Below are positions 1 to 14,100 of a stretch of 64,000 nt of DNA, piece after piece. The stretch comes from Liolophura sinensis (Eukaryota > Mollusca > Polyplacophora > Chitonida > Chitonidae), in the NCBI RefSeq assembly GCF_032854445.1, contig NC_088305.1, positions 11,145,717 to 11,209,716 on the forward strand, written 5' to 3'. A program made the position numbers and the translations under genes. Numbering within the stretch: the first letter of the stretch is position 1; each line of letters begins with the position of its first letter. The notes under the pieces are model-generated. The model was not told the origin of the DNA. It did no database searches and was given only the letters and a program-made list of their open reading frames with translations.

Positions 1-33
1 GGGACCTCCCTGGGCCCGCCAACAACAAACCCA
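1..33 (-). CDS. AAAS: AAAS coding exon 14 (partial, runs off the window)
   Basis: Acceptor CTCACAG at 34. With the split codon from exon 13 it reads CGFVVGGPGRS, aligning to human CGIIQGEPGAQ. The remaining ~90 residues of Aladin should lie to the left of the window. Confidence 0.75.
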
Positions 34-3000
34 CTGTGAGGACAAGACACATAGAATCAAACAAGGAAATTATAGATGGAAAACACATAAATTTTCAACT
101 CCTTTATGTGTTGACTTGAAACTTTCTCAGACCAGCCACAAATTTATTTTCTATTTATTTGATTGTTTTTTTATGCTGTACTCAAGAATATTTCACTTAT
201 AAGACAGCAGCCAGCGATATGGTGGAAGGAAACCAGGCAGAGCCCAGAGGAAACTTCCAAGGCACCCACTCACAAAAGACTGGAGTCTGGCATAAATCTA
301 ATCCTAACATCCACAAATTCAGCTTTTTACAGTGCTTTCAAAGAAAATGTTATGGTTCACATTTTTTGCTCCACTGTCCAATTCTGCTAGAAAAAAAAAA
401 AACAACAACAACAACAGGCACATGTAAAAGCATTTCATTAATGTTTAATGTCATTTCATTTAATGCATGTAGAAAACCAAGCTGTCTAAAATGGAAACTA
501 CCACCAATGTACAGGAACATACCGGTAACAAAGCTTCTGAGGAAAGTCACAGCCAAAACAGCAAGAGTTGGATTCAAAGAGGGAAGCTTAACAGTCCTTT
601 ACTTTAAACGAACATACTCAGAGAATTTCTATTTCATCTTAAATATTTAAAATTTATGCATCGAGTAGCCTGGTCTTTGAACCTGAACAGAGGGGGCACA
701 ATATGAATCTACACATAAAGCTTTACACAATCACATAATTTATTTCATTTTTTGGGTGATTTTTTTTTACGCCGTAAAGTGAATATATCACTTTAACAAT
801 GGTGGCCAGGAAACCAGGCCAGACCCGGGGGAAACCCACAATCCAATAATATTTGAAAGAGTTATTGCACATGAACCAATAACCAACCTCACAAACCTTG
901 TTATACACAGATCAAACTTGATCTGATATATTCCATGCAATATATCTGCACACAAACTGCATAACAATCAGACAATATTTAAGCAATTACTGCACAGATT
1001 TGATAAAATGGCAGACAGACAAACCCAAATTAACACAGCTCAATTCAGCTTTCATGGAAACATAGGATAATACGGGGTGCAAGCTTTTATACTGAAGTAC
1101 ACTTAAATTTGTGTTACCATACCATGGCAGAAATTCAAGCACTGGCGATGTTTTGGTTCTGAAAAGGGCAACAACTCTTCTGACTTCATCCTCTGTTGGT
1201 TCTGTGTCACCTGTAACAACCAGTTATCCACATGTACCTCAATTGTTACTGTATTTAAAACCACTGACCTGTGGCAACTTATGATGAAGAGGAATGCCCA
1301 CTATACTGGTTGAACTCAAGTGGTCTTGACTTATGATGTAGAGGAATGCCCACTCTAATGGTTGAACTCAAGTGGTCTTGACTATGATGTAGAGGAATGC
1401 CCACTATACTGGTTGAACTCAAGTGGTCTTGACTTATGATGTAGAGGAATGCCCACTATACTGGTTGAACTCAAGTGGTCTTGACTTATGATGAAGAGGA
1501 ATGCCCACTATACTGGTTGAACTCAAGTGGTCTTGACTTATGATGTAGAGGAATGATCACTATACTGGCTGAACTCAAGTGGTCTTGACTGAATGAACCA
1601 AAGACTGTCCAAACAGCCCTACGATTGCTGTTGACTATTGTCACGAACGCCCCAGTCAACAGTGAGAGCAGGGAAATCTACAAATTCTGATGTCTAAGGC
1701 TGGAATAGAAACTGCACCTGGTTAGTACATGTAGATATGTGCCCTGCCAAACCAAGGAATTTTTCACTTATAAGGCAGTCAATGGATGAAACTGTAGTTC
1801 GCTGAGTTAACCATAGGATCTCTGGCAAGTAACTGATAAATTATCCCACAGTGGGGAAAGACAAGTGACCTTTCAATGAAAGTTTCAATCAGTAATCAAT
1901 TGATTATTCCCCATTTATTGTACAAAACCAACAACAATGACTAAACCGAGAATCATTATTTCTTAATTTTATCATGGGCTGGAATATAAAATATTGAAAA
2001 TTATTCACAAAGGACAACTTTAATTTTTTTACAATAATTTGCCATGAAGGTTGTGATAGGTAACAAGTTATATTGTTACATATGAGGTCTAATATTGTAC
2101 TACAGCCCATAAGTTGGATTTATTTGTTTTATTGGCATTGTACACTGTACTCAAGAATATTTCACTTACATGACGACCACCAGCATTATGGTGGGAGGAA
2201 ACCAGAGCAGAGTCTGGGTGAAACCCATGACCATCCACAGGTTGCTAGAGGACCTTCCCATGTATGACCACAGAGGAAACCAGCATGAGCTGGTCATTGC
2301 TAACCACCTAGACCCATCCATAAGTTGGAAATCACATGATTGACATTTCGCGAGCGAAAACGAACTGGTCACCCATGCTGAAGCATAAAACCCCATTTTC
2401 GCCACTCCATCAGCGGCCAGTAAACCCTGGTTGTACAACAAGAAAACATCATGTAACCTCCACAGAAATCCAATGAATAAGCTTTTGATCTCAGCCATTC
2501 AAAAATAGGCATTTTCCTATGCTATAACATTTTGGGCCAACATTTTTCTTCTGTTTCTAAGGAAATCAAGAGGTCGCCAAATTCCGGCTCGTCTTAGAAA
2601 AAGTATGGTAAACCAAAGACTCACCCTGAAATATGAGGGCCAGCCTCTCTCCCGTGGGGTCCCAGACCATGTCATGAATTAATCCTCCAACTCTACAAAC
2701 AGTAATGCATTACACAGATCCAGTCATCATTTTATTTATTGTTTCACTCTATACATGTCATGAATTAACCCTCCAACTCTACAAACAGTAATGCATTACA
2801 CAGATCCAGTCATCATTTTATTTATTGTTTCACTCTATACATGTCATGAATTAACCCTCCAACTCTACAAACAGTAATGCATTACACAGATCCAGTCATC
2901 ATTTTATTTATTGTTTCACTCTATACATGTCATGAATTAACCCTCCAACTCTACAAACAGTAATGCATTACACAGATCCAGTCATCATTTTATTTATTGC

Positions 3001-6000
3001 TTCACTCTATGCATGTCATGAATTAACCCTCCAACTCTACAAACAGTAATGCATTACACAGATCCAGTCATCATTTTATTTATTGTTTCACTCTATACAT
3101 GTCATGAATTAACCCTCCAACTCTACAAACAGTAATGCATTACACAGATCCAGTCATCATTTTATTTATTGTTTCACTCTATACATGTCATGAATTAACC
3201 CTCCAACTCTACAAACAGTAATGCATTACACAGATCCAGTCATCATTTTATTTATTGTTTCACTCTATACATGTCATGAATTAACCCTCCAACTCTACAA
3301 ACAGTAATGCATTACACAGATCCAGTCCTCAGTTTTACACTATAGCTTTTGCGGGTAGAATTAAGAGTGTAAACACTTTTAATAACATTCCAGTTGTCCA
3401 GTCATCATATTTGCAGTCTACAGAAGCAATTCTACACCTGTAACCAATAAAGGTTATCTGAATTGTTGCAGTAAACTAGGAGCCTGTTCCAGGTGTGTTT
3501 GTGGTGAACTAGAGGAATGCTACTGCAGATGTTTACATATTTATTTCACTGTTGTTTATCACCTTTCTCAAGAATTTTCCATTTCTGTACACAATGGCAG
3601 TCAGTTTTACAGGTGGGGAAAACGAGAGTCCGCGCAGGGGAAGCCAACAATCTTTGGTAAGTTACTGATGAACTTTCTCACATGTAAGTAAACGCCCACA
3701 AAAATGTTTGTTTACAATTTGTCAAAAAGAGAAAGCAACTGCCCAAGAACATCACATACTGGCACTTCATGTGTATTTACCTAATCTCCTCACCGTCCGG
3801 GTTAGTGAGGACAGTCTCTGACAAATCCAGAGAGAGGACTGCAGGCCTGGATACATCACTCCCAGCCAGCATAACATCCTGATCCTTGGTGAATGTAACA
3901 GAGTATATGAATGGTTCATTCTCTGTTGCCAATAGCAAAACGGATCCGTCTTTATTCCAGCAGGCCGCCTGGAAAATTGTCAAAAGTAAAGCCACTATGA
4001 CGAACTAACCAACACAATCTACCAAAAAGGCCCCCTCCCTCACCCACGTATAAAAACAAGGGCACATAGACTTCACCAATATTCACATCAAATGTACAAT
4101 TCACTGACTGATTGCCGCCACACTCAAGAATTTTCTGCTTACATGGTGACAGACAGAGGAAACTAGAGTATCCAGCAAAGACCACCAACCTTTGGCAAAT
4201 TACGGATGAACTTTCCCACGTGCGACGTACAAGCTTGGGTAACATGTTGGTTTTCATCCACTGGTAAGACTGTCTGCGTAAACAGCCTTATAAGTGCCAC
4301 TGACTGCTTTATGTTTTCACAAATGCTGCTATGAACAGGGTGGGTGGAGTTTCATGCTTACTTGACACCTACCTGCTATAAGAGGGTGGAGTTTCATGCG
4401 TACCTGACACCTGCCAGTTATAGGTGGGAGGCGTTTCATGCTTAGCCGACACCTGCCTGTTATAGGTGGGAGGAGTTTCATGCTTACCTGACACCCGCCT
4501 GCTATAGGTGAGTGGAGTTTCATGCTTACCTGACACCTGCCTGCTATAGGTGGGAGGAGTTACATGCTCACCTCACACCTGCCTGTTATACGTGGGAAGA
4601 GTTTCATGCTTACCTGACACCTGCCTGCTATGGGTGAGTGGAGTTTCATTCTTACCTGACACCTGCCTGTTATACTTGTGAGGAGTTTCATGCTTACCTG
4701 ACACCCGCCTGCTACGGGTGAGTGGAGTTTCATGCTTAGCTGACACCTGCCTGCTATAGGTGAGTGGAGTTTCATGCTTACCTGACACCTGCCTGCTATA
4801 GCTGAGTGGAGTTTCATGCTTACCTGACACCTCCCTGCTATAGGTGGGAGGAGTTTCATGCGTACCTGACACTTGCCTGCTATAGGTGGGAGGAGTTTCA
4901 TGCTTAGCTGACACCTGCCTGCTATAGGTGAGTGGAGTTTCATGCTTACCTGACACCTGCCTGCTATGGGTGAGTGGAGTTTCATGCTTAGCTGACACCT
5001 GCCTGCTATAGGTGAGTGGAGTTTCATGCTTACCTGACACCCGCCTGCTATGGGTGAATGGAGTTTCATGCTTAGCTGACACCTGCCTGCTATAGGTGAG
5101 TGGAGTTTCATGCTTACCTGACACCTGCCTGCTATAGCTGAGTGGAGTTTCATGCTTACCTGACACCTGCCTGCTATAGGTGGGAGGAGTTTCATGCTCA
5201 CCTGACACCTGCCTGCTATAGATGAGTGGAGTTTCATGCTCACCTGACACCTGCCTGCTATGGGTGAGTGGAGTTTCATGCTTAGCTGACACTTGCCTGC
5301 TATAGGTGGGAGGAGTTTCATGCTTAGCTGACAACTGCCTGCTATAGGTGAGTGGAGTTTCATGCTTACCTGACACCTGCCTGCTATGGGTGAGTGGAGT
5401 TTCATGCTTAGCTGACACCTGCCTGCTATAGGTGAGTGGAGTTTCATGCTTACCTGACACCCGCCTGCTATGGGTGAACGGAGTTTCATGCTTACTTGAC
5501 ACCTGCCTGCTATAGGTGAGTGGAGTTTCATGCTTACCTGACACCTGCCTGCTATAGGTGGGAGGAGTTTCATGCTTACCTGACACCTGCCTGCTATAGG
5601 TGAGTGGAGTTTCATGCTTACCTGACACCTGCCTGCTATAGCTGAGTGGAGTTTCATGCTTACCTGACACCTCCCTGCTATAGGTGGGAGGAGTTTCATG
5701 CTTACCTGACACCTGCCGGCCATTCCAGTCCACTTCTCACAGCTCCAGGTGCCTGTCTCCCAAACCCTGTGATACAGGCAAACATCCAAACATACATGGA
5801 ATACATGTAAATGAGACCATCACTAAAACATAGGTACAGAAGGGAATGACTGAAAACACAGGACTAAAGCAGGACTAATGCAGGAATAAAGCAGGACTAA
5901 CGCAGGACTAAAGCAGGACCAACTCAGGATTAACACATGACTAATTGCAAGACTAACACCAGACTAATACAGTAAGAGATTTAATTAGAACCTAATGCAG

Positions 6001-8052
6001 GACTAACACAGGACTAACACAATACAAGATTTAATCTAGGACCTACAGAATGATGAGTGTCACACCCACATGTATACAAAGGGGCACTCTTCAGACACAG
6101 GGGCATGAACAGGGTAGTACGACTGGTTGACCCGTATCAGTATTATGGCTCGGGCGAGGCGGCTTACTTGCCTTCGGTAAGGCGTCTCAGTGAAGCAGCA
6201 CTAGATAAAAGCGCATTGGAAATCCGTCCTGCAACAGGGAGGCACATTGCATGCACTGTAGGGATATTTATAATATATTCTCATACGTTTGTTTACATTT
6301 TGTTATACTTACGTAAACTACTTTCTCAACCTTTTCGCATATGAACACGCAACTTTCAGTGAGATTTAGGTACCTACTTCATTTGTTTCCCTATATAGAA
6401 CTACACGTGTTGGGTTGATCAGTTTCAGGTGTTCACACAATTTTAGTTCAGTACAATTTTATCTGTCTACACACACAGTAATGCTCTAAGAATATGTTCA
6501 AATAAACACTAGGCAAACATGCAAAAAGGTTGAAGAATAACAGTATATTAAGAAGCAAAAATAAAAACAAAAAAAAACAAAAAATACAAAAACACAAGCT
6601 GCAAGCAACACATTGCCACGTCATAGGATCACCTTATTAATATAGGGATAACCTGGATTGATTGACTAACTTATCGTTTTTTTAACACCATACTCTAGAA
6701 TTCTTCACTTATTTTGATGTCAGTTGTAGTGCCAAGGGTAAACCAGATACTTTAGGCAAATTCCTGACAAAAGATTTACAGACTTGCATGTATGGTGGAA
6801 GACAACTGGTCGTCATAGAGTACAAGACGGCTTAAATGTAATTCACTACTTGTCATCACCAATGCCCATGTGAACAGAGAGAGACAGGGAATCTAAATTC
6901 CACATGCAAGGCCAGTGATGAAATGGAGTATGGAACAAAGATGCAAAAAAGCTGACATGTTCTCACCTGAAGACTGCAGATGGTGTGGCAGCAAACACAG
7001 CACTACCGTCCGGTGACCACTCCAGGAGCGTCACTCCACCCCCACCTACACGCCGCAAGGGGATACACGTCTCCATAGGAACGTCCCACGCCTGCAGATC
7101 AATTGACTGATTGGTTAATATGTGGGTAAAGCTTTGTGCTCTAATTTGGTGTCTACATGTGACTCAATTATAAAAAAACATATTCGCTCTTACTATCATA
7201 AAATATCCATGCCAATTTCCAGAAAAGATAATTTCATGAACAGATTGACTGACAGCTGTTTAACACCTTTTTTAAGAATTTTTCACTTATATTTCAAAAT
7301 GTGTTGATGCAGCCATTCAGATATAAAGGTGACATATATTTGTCACCTCTTCTGGAAATGTAAAAATATTTGATTTAATGACGTGAGTTAATGACTTAAC
7401 GTGATATGAATAGTCTTGAAACAAATGTATCTGAGTGAGTGAGTGAGTGAGTGCTTGGGGTGTAACGATGTACCTAACAATTTTTTCAGTCATATGACAA
7501 TGAAGGAATCCTTAGAGTGCATGCAATATGCCTCCTTCTTGCAGGACGGATTTCCACCGCTCTTTTATCTAGTGCTGCTTCACTGAGACAGCTTACCGAA
7601 GGCAAGTAAGACGCCCCGCCCGAGCCATTATACTGACAAGGGTCAACCAGTAGTTGCACTATCCCCTTCATGCTGAACGCCAAGCGAGGAAGTTACAACT
7701 TCCTCTTTCAAGGTCTTAGGTGTGACTCCACCCAGGATTGATCCAAGATCTACCAACTATGCCATCGGGGCCAGTCACATATATCTTCTCCACCTTTTCA
7801 CAACTCAGCTTTCAAACACAGCTTATTTTGCAAAGTATTTGTAAGTATTTCTGAAACAGTTTGCATTTTCTCACAGTACTTCAGTTAAACTTTGGCCCGC
7901 GAAGAAAAGCACTTTCAGAAGCATATAAAGGCTTTAAAATGATAGTCTTGACGCCAACGCTTAAGTTTCTTTGATGAAAAATTAATCAAACTTCACAAAA
8001 AACTCTTAAGTGGCCCTACAACTATTGTCAAAAATATATATATATATATTAT

Positions 8053-8122
<70 letters not shown>

Positions 8123-11100
8123 CTACAGGTGCAATACAATACACGGCTTCAGATAAATATAAAGAACTTAAGAACCACTACGGGGCCATATCTAGAGTCA
8201 TTTTACTTCTGGAAAACGTTTGGGCTCCCAAACTAGTCAAGGTGTATTTACTCTAACAGGTAAATTAAAAAATCATATGACAGTTTACCCACAAAAATTT
8301 AAGTTTTTATACAAATTTTCTTCATTCACAGACTGAGAAGCTTTCAGGAACCATCTATTTGAGTTGCAGTTCATAAAATGTGTTTAAGCAGGGTTACAAT
8401 GTCACCTGTGAAGTTTGGGATCAGAACTTTCAAATTTGTTGTAAATGCGGCCCCGATATAGAAATGTAAAACTGAATTCCCACGCATTCCCTTGAGACAG
8501 TTACCAGAGCTGTTTGAAATCGGGCAAAATCTGACAAAAAAATTGCCCTGTCGAAGATAATCCTTTTCACAAGCTGTAAAGCAAAGTAACCGTGGCAACT
8601 GTAGAACTCACCATCATGGCCGTGTCAACAGGGGAGGCTGACAGTAGGATTCTGCCATCAGGGCTCCAGGCTACACGTGTGACGGGGCCGTGACCGTTGT
8701 ACTGTAGCACCTGAACTGTGCTGGCTGATGGGCTGCAACAATCGTAAAAAAAGAAAAAAAAAAATTTTTTACAGAAGTAGTTTTTTCAGTTTTAGATTGT
8801 TGAAATTGTTGATTTTCCATTTGTCCTTGGTTTGTCATTTTTATGAGTGACAAACAAAAAATTTTTTAAAACCACATGTCTCATATGTGGGGTGATTTTT
8901 AGCAAACTATTTGTGAACAGGTTTAGGCCAAACTTCTGCACATCAAAACCAGTCTTAAAATTTAACATTTTTGCCTGCAGTTTTAAACTTTAAGAAAAAT
9001 GTTTGATGTTCATCCCCTATAAAGAAAAGTACAGGTGAAGAAACATAATTAAATAATTAATTAAAAGAAGTGTGATCATTCAAACCCTGTGTTTGAAGCT
9101 TTAGGCAAACTCACCGTGTAGCCAGTGACGTGGGTTCCACATGCCAGATGAGTATACAACACTGACAGGCCACGGCTAGGACTGACGACGACAGTGGTCT
9201 AAAGAAAAATCAAAAGTACAATTCTAAATTCTTGGAAAATTAATCATAATTGATTAGCTGCATAACACTTTTGCAAATTTTGAAATATCATAAGAAAATA
9301 AGCGTATGAATGAAGGAACAAGCATCTCATGTTATTGTGCTCTACATGTGTGCAAAACCTGAGGTCAAAACAGGATTTACTTTTTATGTATATTTCACTT
9401 ATACCACAGCGGCCAGCAATATGGTGTCTTCTTTTTAAGATACCACCCCTAACTTTGTGTTAAACATTGATTCTACTCCACTCAGTCATGAGTTTTGTAA
9501 TTTACAGTATTTAACAAGCACACAGTGAATCAACGATGGAACATCCACCTCGTGTAACTGCTCTACATGTATGAAAAACCTGAAGTCAATACACGCACTA
9601 GTTTCAAAGAAACCACCATAAAACATTTTATCTAACATTACTTTTACTGGATGCAGACTCCAATGTGTGGGGGGGAGGGGGGATATATAAAATATTCCTG
9701 TACTTTGTATGCCTGTCTGAATGTAACATCAGGAATATTTTCATGTCATATCTGCCAAAATAGAAAGAAACTGCCTAAGAAATGCACACATCAATCCTAC
9801 ATTGTACCCATAATATTTATTTATTTATTTGATTGGTGTTTTATGCCGTACTCAAGAATATTTCACTTATGTGATGGCGACCAGCATTATGGTGGGAGGA
9901 AACCGGGCAGAGACTGGCAGAAACCCACGACCATCTGAAGGTTGCTGGCAGCCCTTTTACTCATAATAAGATAGAATTATACATCATAAACCCTTTTTTC
10001 CTCAGATGTGTTTTACGCCGTACTCGCAGGTTGCTGACAGACCTTCCCACATACGGTCGGAGAGAAATCCAGCATGAGCTGGACTTGAACTCACATCGAC
10101 CGCATTGCTGAGAGACTCCTGGGTCATTACGCTGCGCTAGCGTGCTAACCAACTGAGCCACGGAGGCCCCTGTATGATTTGAATAGTTTGAATAAGTTAG
10201 TGCTTGAATCAGATAAAGTAAGCTTTATCCCTAAAAACTGATTATTCACCTTTTCACCTTTCTCAACTGGTATAGTTCTCGTCACATATAAGAAAGATAT
10301 ACGTTAAAAAACAATGTAATACAACATTTATATGAATTGCCCTTTCAATTTCTACTCTGGCTGTGGCTCTAAGTTCGGTGCACAACAAACACTGGCGGTT
10401 TACTTTGGGCACTTCAGTGTCCTGGGCACATAAACCTGATTGCGGTAAATATAGGTGAAGGACTCTGTAGTGCAGTAAAACACCAATCAAATCAAATCAA
10501 ATTCTACTTACTGCCAGGCCAAGTCTGCAACGTTTTTCTGCAGCTTGCACTTGAGGGTGGGGACGATCTCGCTGGTGGCAGAGTGGACAACAATGGAGTC
10601 ATCATGTAAGGCAACGGCCAGCTTGGTGATGTGTGGGTGCCAGGAAAAGGCACGTACAGGACTGGAGTACCTGTGATTAGACATTTAAGTCCTGTGTATT
10701 AAGATACACACCCATTCCCTTATCATTCCGTACTCCTTACAGTGCGCAAGTTGCTCTCTGCGCTCACTTTACACCCCTACACAAGCCTGACCTCTGGGGC
10801 CTGTCTGACGCACATGTACATAGGCTTGTTTAGGCTTAGCCTTATGAGGGCCTGTAATCAGCCTTCGTCCATAAACTTGTCTGGGGTAGAAATATTCGGA
10901 AAAACATAAATAAATTATTACCTACCAAGTTTTACTACTACTATCTGGCTTTGCACCATTTTGACCCAGCCTTTATGACACCACATCATGCAGGGGCATC
11001 TTCTGGGTCAAATACGTAAACTATAAAATTCAGAAAAAACAGGCTGTTTTATTTAAAAACTGCTTCCTGTAATTTATATTGCATGACAGCGGTCTGACAT

Positions 11101-14100
11101 CAATTTGCTACCCTGCATAGCTGCATATAGGATGAAGGGAGATTCGTCGACAATAGAAACAAGCACAGGTACGTTCAAGAAGATTGTGTTAGACAACTCT
11201 AACATGATTCATCAGGGGCAGATTCCAAAAAGATTTAAATCAAAATTTAAAGCATTCTAACAGTGTTTAGTTTTCGGTAATGGAAGTTGAAATTTTGACC
11301 CATCTGTCTTAAGCTAACATTTAAGAGGTGGTCAAAATTTTAATTTATAGGGCTTTAAAATTATATTTCAATATAACTTAAGTCAAAACTGGTCTTGTGG
11401 AATCCGCTCCTGAAGTAAATCTTAAATAGCCATAGATAAATATTGAGCCACTTTTTTAATTCTTTCCACAGGTGCCAATTTAATTTACGATTTACCTGAT
11501 GTGTGAAAAAATTTACCTGGTGGCTGAAAGTCGTCAGGGGATATTTTCATACCTGAGTGTCTGTTGAGATCATGTTCTGTGTACTTTAGATGAAAAGGCA
11601 TGTGTATTAAGTATTAATACTACTTCTGACGGCACTTCACGAGCTTTTACCCTTATGTTGGCGTTCAAGATTTCTGTACAAAATACTGCTGGTGGCAGTG
11701 ATGTAAAGCCAACCTAGAGAGAGGCCCATGTGCTGTAAGGATTGTTTACAGTCCTGTCTTGTGAAGGTACTTACCACTGCCGAATTCTGGAGAACTTGAA
11801 GATCATGTCCTCATTGGAGAGCTGCAAATAAACAATGTAAATTTACAAAAAAAACAATTGGGAATGCCTAGCAAAGAAAGACAAACGTATTAAAATTTGA
11901 AATGAGGGTGGAAAGTGCATACCATCTTGAAATTTTAAATTTTGTGGAATAAGGTCTCATGTATTTTACATTTCTTAAAAGGATACAAAATCTACACTGA
12001 TTCGCTGATGTAAGAGATAGGCAAGTCCTGGCTATGACTCTGGTTATGGTACATATACTCACACGGAACCAAGGCTACTAGGTTTAACCCACAGAACTCT
12101 ATCTCCACCGTTAGCCAATCAGCATCGATTCTGTATCCATTTAATAGCTCCTCCATTCTATACGGGTGGTTATACACAGAGGTGTACTTTTTTGCAAGGT
12201 CATTTTCAGTATTTTTATCCACCAATGTTGTATGTTTTATTCCAAAGTATAATTGTAATTAGCATATTGTATTTGAATAAAATTCACAATTACAACACTG
12301 TGGGTTCTCCAGATAAATACTTTGAGCAAGAAATTGGTTTCTTAGGTTATTCTCCGCGACGAAATATGACATGCACTGACAATGTCTTTTCGACCTCCGT
12401 TTTTTCATTGCCACGAATGCCTTGCCTTGATCTTTTATACATTCCATAGCAAATGAAATCGCGTTTTTCTGGTTGATTAGCAAATAAAACACGATTATCT
12501 TGTGTTCCCTTGGAAAATATCACTTCCAATTATTTGTTGGTTGCACGAACATTGTCCATCTTCTGCTACATAAATCTTTAAATGTTCCATTTTGAGAAAG
12601 AAATAAAAGTTACTTGAAAGTTTTGAAGTCACTGTGCCTTGTTTGTTGATGTTTTTAATGTGATCAGTCAAGAATGGTCTTGCTTTCCGTTGGTTTTGAG
12701 AAAACAATTAAAAATAATGTACTTCGCTTTCTGTCCGAAGTTACGCCCGACACACAGGCAAGTGTAAACCCAACAAAACGGGGCTATTTATAGAAAACGT
12801 GCGGTCTACGTCATCAGTTCGGCACCTAAATGTCATTTCCACCAGCGTCTTTGTTGTCAAGCAGAAGACAAGATGGTTCGATGGAAGTTAAGGAAGTCTA
12901 TCAAGGTAAGTTCCGCGTTCGACTGACGTTATGGGCGACACACGTAATTATGATACCATAAGAACGGTCTTAGTACCCCCATGTAAGATTTATAGCAGTC
13001 CCCAACTTCAAAATTTGCCACTTTCTTGTATACATATTTTCCCTCAACGGTTGGGAGAAATTCACCCCCGATTTGGGCTCTGCCCTCAACAAAGTTCTTT
13101 TGACAGCCATCACCTCGGCAAGGTATTTAACTGCAGAATGTCCTCTGGGGCCTTAGGAAAAGCAGTTTAAAGCCATTTCTACCCTCCAAGCAAGAAAGCC
13201 AAGAAGCACTTTCTTCCTTCTGTATAAAGTTAAGCCATCTCACACACTCTGTTCTAAGAAAAATAACATCAAGTGTTTCATGTATTCGGAAAGTATTATT
13301 AACAGAGGTTACTCACGGACAAGTGTGGAAAAAGAGAGCCATGTAAGGAGTTTGCCCAGCGCACACATGCTAGGGCCTTCCCAGCTACAGTCACGGTCCA
13401 CTGGGGAGCTGGAGAACAACATATTATTACAACTAAGTATTTAACATAGTCAACAAGGCAGAAATGATGAAGAACAGAATATTACCACTAAGTATTTAAC
13501 ATAGTCAACAAAACAGAACTGATGAAGAACAGAATAGTACCACTAAGTATTTAACAGTCAACAAGACAGAACTGACGAAGAACAGAATATTACCACTAAG
13601 TATTTAACATAGTCAACAAGACAGAACTGATGACGAACAGAATATTACCACTAAGTATTTAACAGTCAACAAGACAGAACTGACGAAGAACAGAATATTA
13701 CCACTAAGTATTTAACATAGTCAACAAGACAGAACTGATGACGAACAGAATATTACCACTAAGTATTTAACAGTCAACAAGACAGAACTGACGAAGAACA
13801 GAATATTAGCACTAAGCATTTAACATAGTCAACAAGACAGAACTGATGACGAACAGAATATTACCACTAAGTAGTACAATTCAATATTATAGTCAACAAA
13901 ACAGTGCTGATAAAGAAAAGGAAGTGGCAACTAAGAAATCCAGTAAAACTAGAACGGCTGGCAAAGAACAAAGATGCAAGTAAGCATGCTCTTAAACAAA
14001 ATTTACAGAGCTAGTATAGAAAAGACATCTGTATTAAAATGAAGTGGTAAAGTATGCAAAACTGAAAAACTCAATTTTTGGCAGTTTTAACTATGAAAAC

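Noticed and set aside
4332-5714. The 409- and 386-residue open frames as an independent repeat-protein gene
   Set aside because: They are the 42-bp array read in two frames. The only credible coding link is as an extension of AAAS exon 10.
12192-12720. Overlapping frames of 60-85 codons in an AAAS intron
   Set aside because: No splice sites in phase, no family similarity, and frames on both strands.
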